From NCBI GenBank assembly GCA_900539945.1, contig UQDV01000018.1, positions 1 to 45,295 of the forward strand: a stretch of 45,295 bases of DNA, read 5' to 3'. Shown here piece after piece: positions 41,562 to 45,295 of the stretch. A program made the position numbers and the translations under genes. The notes beneath the pieces were generated by a model, which saw only the letters and a program-made list of their open reading frames with translations, had not been told where the DNA came from and searched no databases. Position 1 is the first letter of the stretch. Every line of letters begins with the position of its first letter. Source of the DNA: an uncultured Faecalibacterium sp. (lineage in GTDB: Bacteria; Bacillota; Clostridia; Oscillospirales; Ruminococcaceae).

Positions 41562-41873
41562 ATGTACGCAATCATTGTTACCGGCGGTAAGCAGTACCGC
41601 GTGGAGCAGGGCGACATCGTCTACATCGAAAAGCTGGACGTTGAGGCCGACTCCGAAGTGAAGTTTGATCAGGTTCTCGCTATCGGCGAGGAGGGTTCGG
41701 TCAAGGTTGGCGCTCCCGTTGTGGAAGGCGCTACCGTTTCTGCCAAGGTCATCAAGAATGGCAAGGGCAAGAAGCTGAACATCATCACCTATCGCGCAAA
41801 GAAGCACAGTGCTCGCCGTATGGGCCATCGTCAGCCCTACACCAAGGTTGAGATCACTGCGATCAACGGCTAA
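41562..41873 (+). CDS. rplU: 50S ribosomal protein L21
   Basis: L21 binds 23S rRNA near L20. The 103-residue protein starts [18 protein letters not shown], the normal family N-terminus, and ends with [20 protein letters not shown]. The ATG at 41562 is chosen over the ATG at 41553 because AAAAGGAA spaces correctly to it. In most Firmicutes a small protease gene (prp/ysxB) lies between rplU and rpmA. Here rpmA follows after only 14 bp, with no room for it. Confidence 0.97.
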   Translation: MYAIIVTGGKQYRVEQGDIVYIEKLDVEADSEVKFDQVLAIGEEGSVKVGAPVVEGATVSAKVIKNGKGKKLNIITYRAKKHSARRMGHRQPYTKVEITAING

Positions 41874-41887
41874 GGAGGTAAATTACA

Positions 41888-42139
41888 ATGGCACATAAAA
41901 AGGGCGTAGGCAGCACCAAGAACGGCCGCGATTCCGCAGCACAGCGTCTGGGCACCAAGCGTGCAGATGGTCAGTTCGTTCTGGCCGGCAACATCCTGGT
42001 CCGTCAGCGTGGCACCCACATCATGCCGGGTGAGAACGTTGGCAAGGGCAGCGATGACACCCTGTTTGCTCTGGTGGACGGCACCGTCCGTTTTGAGCGC
42101 GTGGGCAAGAACGGCAAGAAGTGCAGCGTCAAGCAGTAA
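41888..42139 (+). CDS. rpmA: 50S ribosomal protein L27
   Basis: L27 reaches towards the peptidyl-transferase centre. The 83-residue protein begins directly with [16 protein letters not shown]. The Firmicute N-terminal extension, normally cut off by the Prp protease, is absent. This resembles L27 of Gram-negative bacteria. The ATG follows AAGGAGG. The family signature [16 protein letters not shown] and [15 protein letters not shown] are intact. It is co-transcribed with rplU, and a terminator-like hairpin separates it from obgE. Confidence 0.97.
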   Translation: MAHKKGVGSTKNGRDSAAQRLGTKRADGQFVLAGNILVRQRGTHIMPGENVGKGSDDTLFALVDGTVRFERVGKNGKKCSVKQ

Positions 42140-42164
42140 CTTCTTTCTGAATAACTGCAACCGC

Positions 42165-42196
42165 AGAGCCGGACCGTTTTGGCCCGGCTCTTTTTG
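42165..42196 (+). terminator. Terminator between rpmA and obgE
   Basis: AGAGCCGG (42165-42172) pairs with CCGGCTCT (42184-42191), followed by TTTT. No promoter is obvious before obgE, so read-through probably supplies its transcript. Confidence 0.75.
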
Positions 42197-42217
42197 ATGA
42201 AAATAAGGAGGGGCTGT

Positions 42218-43501
42218 ATGGCAGCACAAACCAACTTTATCGACATCGCCACGATATGGCTCCACGCGGGCAAGGGCGGCGACGGCGCAGTGAGCTTCCA
42301 TCGTGAGAAGTTCGTGGCCGCAGGCGGCCCGGACGGCGGCGACGGCGGCCGCGGCGGCGACATCATTTTTGTGGTGGATGACCACCTGAGCACCCTGATG
42401 GACTTCCGCTATAAGCGCAAGTATGTGGCCCCGGAGGGCGGCAAGGGCGGCGCAAGCCTGTGCCACGGCAAGAACGCCGAGAACCTTGTCATCAAGGTGC
42501 CGCTGGGCACCGTGATCAAGGACGCCGAGAGCGGCCTGGTCATCGCGGACCTGTCGGACCACACCCCGGTCACCATCGCCAAGGGCGGCCGCGGCGGCTA
42601 CGGCAATGCACATTTTGCCACCCCCACCCGCCAGATCCCCAAGTTTGCCAAGCCCGGCATGCCCGGTGAGGACATCCAGGTGACGCTGGAGCTGAAACTG
42701 ATCGCGGATGTGGGCCTGATCGGCTTCCCCAATGTGGGCAAGTCCACCCTCATCTCCACCATCAGCGCCGCCAAGCCCAAGATCGCAAACTACCACTTCA
42801 CCACCCTGGTGCCCACTCTGGGCGTCGTGTCGGTGGGCGAGGGTGCCAGCTTTGTCTGCGCCGACATCCCCGGCCTGATCGAGGGTGCCAGTGAGGGCAT
42901 CGGCCTGGGCCACGACTTCCTGCGCCATGTGGAGCGCTGCCGCCTGCTGCTGCATGTGGTGGACGTTTCCGGCAGCGAGTGCCGTGAGCCGGTGGATGAC
43001 TTTGAAAAGATCAACGAAGAGCTGGCCAAGTTCAGCCCCGAGCTGGCAAAGCGCCCCCAGATCGTGGTGGGCAACAAGTGCGATCTGGCCACCGAGGAGC
43101 AGATCGAAGCGTTCCGCACCTATGTGGAGGGCAAGGGCCTGACCTTCGTGCCCATCTCCGCCGCCACCATGCAGGGCGTGCGGGAACTGCCGGGTCTGGT
43201 GTACAACCGCCTGAAGGACATCCCGCCGGTGCCGGTGTTCACCCCCGAGTACAAGAAGCCGGAGCCCAAGGCCAACGACCGTGCCTTTACCATCAAGCGG
43301 ATGGAAGCCCATGTGTGGAGCGTGGAAGCTCCGTGGCTGGAGTATATTCTGGCCGGCAGCAACGTGGACGACTACGAGAGCCTGCAGTACTTCCAGCGTC
43401 AGCTGGGCGAGAGCGGCATTCTGGACGCGCTGGTGCAGAAGGGTGTGGAAGAGAACGATACCATCCTCATCGGCGAGTATCAGTTCGACTATATCTTCTA
43501 A
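42218..43501 (+). CDS. obgE: GTPase Obg
   Basis: Obg is an essential GTPase linked to 50S assembly and stress signalling. The 427-residue protein has a glycine-rich N-terminal Obg fold (AGKGGDGAVSFHREKFV and GGDGGRGGD). The G domain has GFPNVGKST near residue 168 and the G3, G4 (NKCD) and G5 motifs. The C-terminal OCT domain occupies the last 80 residues. The ATG at 42218 follows AAGGAGG. Gene order rplU-rpmA-obgE is conserved in many bacteria. Confidence 0.97.
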   Translation: MAAQTNFIDIATIWLHAGKGGDGAVSFHREKFVAAGGPDGGDGGRGGDIIFVVDDHLSTLMDFRYKRKYVAPEGGKGGASLCHGKNAENLVIKVPLGTVIKDAESGLVIADLSDHTPVTIAKGGRGGYGNAHFATPTRQIPKFAKPGMPGEDIQVTLELKLIADVGLIGFPNVGKSTLISTISAAKPKIANYHFTTLVPTLGVVSVGEGASFVCADIPGLIEGASEGIGLGHDFLRHVERCRLLLHVVDVSGSECREPVDDFEKINEELAKFSPELAKRPQIVVGNKCDLATEEQIEAFRTYVEGKGLTFVPISAATMQGVRELPGLVYNRLKDIPPVPVFTPEYKKPEPKANDRAFTIKRMEAHVWSVEAPWLEYILAGSNVDDYESLQYFQRQLGESGILDALVQKGVEENDTILIGEYQFDYIF

Positions 43502-43513
43502 GGATAAAGCAGC

Positions 43514-43921
43514 ATGAACGAATCAAAAAAGATCGACCCGCGGGAGCTCAGCCCGCTGGCACTGGCCTTTGTGGGCGACAGCGTGCTGGAACTGCTGGTG
43601 CGCCAGCGGCTGGCAGAGCATCACCGGCTGTCGGCCGGGCGCCTGAACGCCGAAAAGGTCAAGTATGTCTCGGCCCGGGCGCAGTTCCGGGAAGAGCAGC
43701 TGCTGGAGCCGCTGTTCACCGAGGACGAGCTGGCCATGTTCAAGCGGGGCCGCAATGCCAGCAAGGCCAGCGTGTCCAAGCACGCCTCCCCGGAGGAATA
43801 CCGTGCCTCCACCGGCTTTGAGTGCCTGCTGGGCTGGCTGTACCTGAACGGGCAGCTGGACCGGGTGCACGAGCTGTTCGACACCCTATGGCAGCAGTTC
43901 GACCCCAACGAAACCAGATAA
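43514..43921 (+). CDS. mrnC: Mini-ribonuclease III
   Basis: Mini-III lacks the double-stranded-RNA-binding domain of RNase III and matures 23S rRNA in Firmicutes. The 135-residue protein has the catalytic-core LSPLALAFVGDSVLELLVRQ, with the acid at residue 22, and YRASTGFECLLGWLYL as the second acidic motif. It lies 12 bp after obgE and probably shares its transcript. The usual neighbour cysS is not here. Confidence 0.93.
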   Translation: MNESKKIDPRELSPLALAFVGDSVLELLVRQRLAEHHRLSAGRLNAEKVKYVSARAQFREEQLLEPLFTEDELAMFKRGRNASKASVSKHASPEEYRASTGFECLLGWLYLNGQLDRVHELFDTLWQQFDPNETR

Positions 43922-43928
43922 CGCCGAA

Positions 43929-43976
43929 AGCCCGCTGCTTTCCGCACTGGAAAACAGTGCCGGAAGGCGGCGGGCT
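43929..43976 (+). terminator. Hairpin terminator after mrnC
   Basis: A long imperfect stem runs from AGCCCGC (43929) to GCGGGCT (43976), with inner GCACTG/CAGTGC pairing. The tail is only CTGCGTTT, so termination strength is uncertain. Confidence 0.6.
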
Positions 43977-44019
43977 CTGCGTTTACGCCTGTGGTCCGGT
44001 CAGGCGCGGCGGGGCAGCA

Positions 44020-44202
44020 TCAGCGGCTGTTTTTGGCGCTGCGGCTGTTCACGCTGTTCTTGGCGCTCTCATCGTCGGCACCCTTGGTGTACTGGTTGGG
44101 GTGCTTGTGCTCGTTGGTGGCGCTGTTGGTGGTCTGATTGCTGGTGCGGTTGGAAGTCTGGTTCTTGCAGTTGTTGCTGCGGTTCTCGGTACGGTTTTCC
44201 AT
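44020..44202 (-). CDS. Asn/Ser/Thr-rich small protein of 60 residues
   Basis: The ATG at 44202 follows AAAGGAGAT on the minus strand, so I prefer it to the upstream in-frame start. The 60-residue product is low in complexity and rich in Asn, Ser, Thr and Lys, with repeated N-x-T/S-N units (MENRTENRSNN..., SNRTSNQTTNSATN). It has one cysteine and no hydrophobic segment, so it is probably disordered. Similar small Asn-rich proteins occur in clostridia, but I know no function. No clear promoter was seen. Confidence 0.65.
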   Translation of the reverse strand: MENRTENRSNNCKNQTSNRTSNQTTNSATNEHKHPNQYTKGADDESAKNSVNSRSAKNSR

Positions 44203-44307
44203 CGTGAAGGATCTCCTTTCGGTTTTCAAGTGCGGGGGCGGTGTGCCCTCACAAAGCCTAGTGTGGCCGCGCAGGGCCGCTTTATGCATCCACAGGAGGA
44301 ATGTACT

Positions 44308-45295
44308 ATGCCTACGGAATATTTTGAGCAGCGGGAACGCGCCCTGCTGGGCCCGCGGTACGAGCAGCTGTATGCCGCCCCGCAGGAGGCCGCCGAGCGC
44401 GGCGTGACCGTGTCAGCCCTGCGCGCGATGCCGGAGCAGTTTGCGCAGAAAGCGGACTTCCCGCTGGAAGTGTCGCCTTTCTGCAAAGCGGCCTTTGTGG
44501 TGCATGCGCCGGAGTTCAAACCCGGACGCCACCCGTACCACCACGCGGGCGTGTTCTACTCGCAGGAGCCGTCGGCGTCCTCGGCAGCCCCGCTGCTGGG
44601 AGTGCAGCCCGGCATGCGGGTACTGGACCTGTGCGCGGCCCCCGGCGGCAAGAGCAGCCAGCTGGCAGCGGCTTTGCAAGGGCGGGGCGTGCTGGTGAGC
44701 AACGAATATGTGGCGGCCCGCGCCGAGATCCTGAAAAGCAACCTGGAACGCATGGGTGTGCCCAACGCGGTGGTGCTCAACGAGACGCCTGCCCGCATCG
44801 CGGAGGCCCTGCCGGAGTTTTTCGACCGGGTGCTGGTGGATGCCCCCTGTTCCGGCGAGGGAATGTTCCGCAAGGAGCCGGTGGCCCGGCAGCAGCACTG
44901 TGAAGCGCTGGTAAAGCAGTGCGCTGAGCTGGGTACACAGATCCTGGACTGCGCCGCCGCCGCGCTGGCCCCCGGCGGGCAGCTGGTGTATTCCACCTGT
45001 ACCTTTGCGCCGGAAGAGGACGAGGGGCAGGTGGCGGCCTTTCTGCAGCGGCACCCGGAATTCGAGCTGGCCGACGCGCTGGGCAATGTGGACTACACCT
45101 TTGGCAGCGAGGGCGAGGCCAACCGCACCGGAGGCCTGCCGCTGGATGTGCGCAAGGTGCGCCGCATCTGGCCCTGTCAGGGCGGCGAGGGCCACTTTAT
45201 GGCAAGGCTGGTCAAGGCGGGCACGCCCCGTCCCCTGCCTGCCGCAGGGGAGTACACCCCGGAAGAACTGCTCTGGCTGGACGCCGCAGCCGCCG
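44308..45295 (+). CDS. RsmF/NOL1-type RNA (cytosine-C5) methyltransferase, 3' end cut by the window
   Basis: This enzyme family adds a methyl group from S-adenosylmethionine to C5 of cytosine in rRNA. The first 329 residues are visible. VLDLCAAPGGKSSQL near residue 105 binds SAM. The catalytic pair appears as DAPCSGEGMF (Cys near 181) and STCTFAPEE (Cys near 231). The ATG at 44308 follows AGGAGGA. The frame is open at the window's end, so its C-terminal domain is missing. The RsmF/YebU subgroup is probable from the sequence and the short N-terminal part. Confidence 0.9.
   Translation, partial: MPTEYFEQRERALLGPRYEQLYAAPQEAAERGVTVSALRAMPEQFAQKADFPLEVSPFCKAAFVVHAPEFKPGRHPYHHAGVFYSQEPSASSAAPLLGVQPGMRVLDLCAAPGGKSSQLAAALQGRGVLVSNEYVAARAEILKSNLERMGVPNAVVLNETPARIAEALPEFFDRVLVDAPCSGEGMFRKEPVARQQHCEALVKQCAELGTQILDCAAAALAPGGQLVYSTCTFAPEEDEGQVAAFLQRHPEFELADALGNVDYTFGSEGEANRTGGLPLDVRKVRRIWPCQGGEGHFMARLVKAGTPRPLPAAGEYTPEELLWLDAAAA

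Noticed and set aside
1..45295. CRISPR arrays, prophage or intact insertion sequences
   Set aside because: I saw no regularly spaced repeats, phage structural genes, integrases or transposases.

Overview
The window comes from the chromosome of a GC-rich Firmicute. Gram-positive markers are PolC-type DNA polymerase III, Asp23 with a FakA-type fatty acid kinase, mini-RNase III, the YfmF/YfmH pair, UPF0735 and an L21-type leader. GC-rich coding sequence, AT-rich sigma-A promoters and frequent TTG/GTG starts suggest the Oscillospiraceae, most likely Faecalibacterium or a close relative. This placement is inferred from gene content and order, not from a database search.

Layout. (1) 1-337: a terminator, then a 193-nt noncoding element closed by 10-bp complementary ends; the right end supplies part of the rplI promoter. 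(2) 338-7953: rplI, a small membrane-anchored protein, dnaB, tilS, hpt, ftsH, then an uncharacterised zinc-ribbon protein with a C-terminal anchor. (3) 7968-8789: a terminator-like hairpin, then a probable HEPN-domain protein, also tail-anchored. (4) 8908-10897: a LacI-type regulator with an operator at its start site, coupled to a Cof-type HAD phosphatase. (5) 10931-11047: tRNA-Gly(UCC) on the minus strand. (6) 11151-22162: pyrH-frr-uppS-cdsA-dxr-rseP-ispG-polC, linking UMP and ribosome recycling, undecaprenyl and CDP-DAG lipid precursors, the MEP isoprenoid pathway, site-2 proteolysis and replication. (7) 22172-22823: a hicAB module with a consensus promoter overlapping an inverted repeat. 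(8) 22847-25160: asp23-fakA on the minus strand. (9) 25205-28452: a CBS-pair protein, a 38-codon ORF and a Na/phosphate cotransporter with a PhoU-like tail. (10) 28487-29134: two small minus-strand genes. (11) 29293-31965: a class A penicillin-binding protein. (12) 32097-36141: ACT regulator-like protein, hom, thrB and lysC, a threonine-branch operon. (13) 36155-40811: VanY-like carboxypeptidase, YfmF-like and YfmH-like M16 proteins, and lgt. (14) 40793-41427: a Phd/YefM-ParE-like toxin-antitoxin pair. (15) 41443-43976: L21 leader, rplU, rpmA, obgE and mrnC. (16) 44020-45295: an Asn-rich small protein on the minus strand and the 5' part of an RsmF/NOL1-type methyltransferase cut by the window end.

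Most of the window is conserved housekeeping DNA. The least explained parts are the 70-262 element, the neighbouring pair of tail-anchored proteins at 6916-8789 (one with repeated T-R-[VI] motifs, one with a HEPN RNxxxH motif), three very small genes, and several palindromes at promoters. None of the functional links proposed between these parts is demonstrated by sequence alone. I found no CRISPR array, prophage, rRNA or intact insertion sequence.
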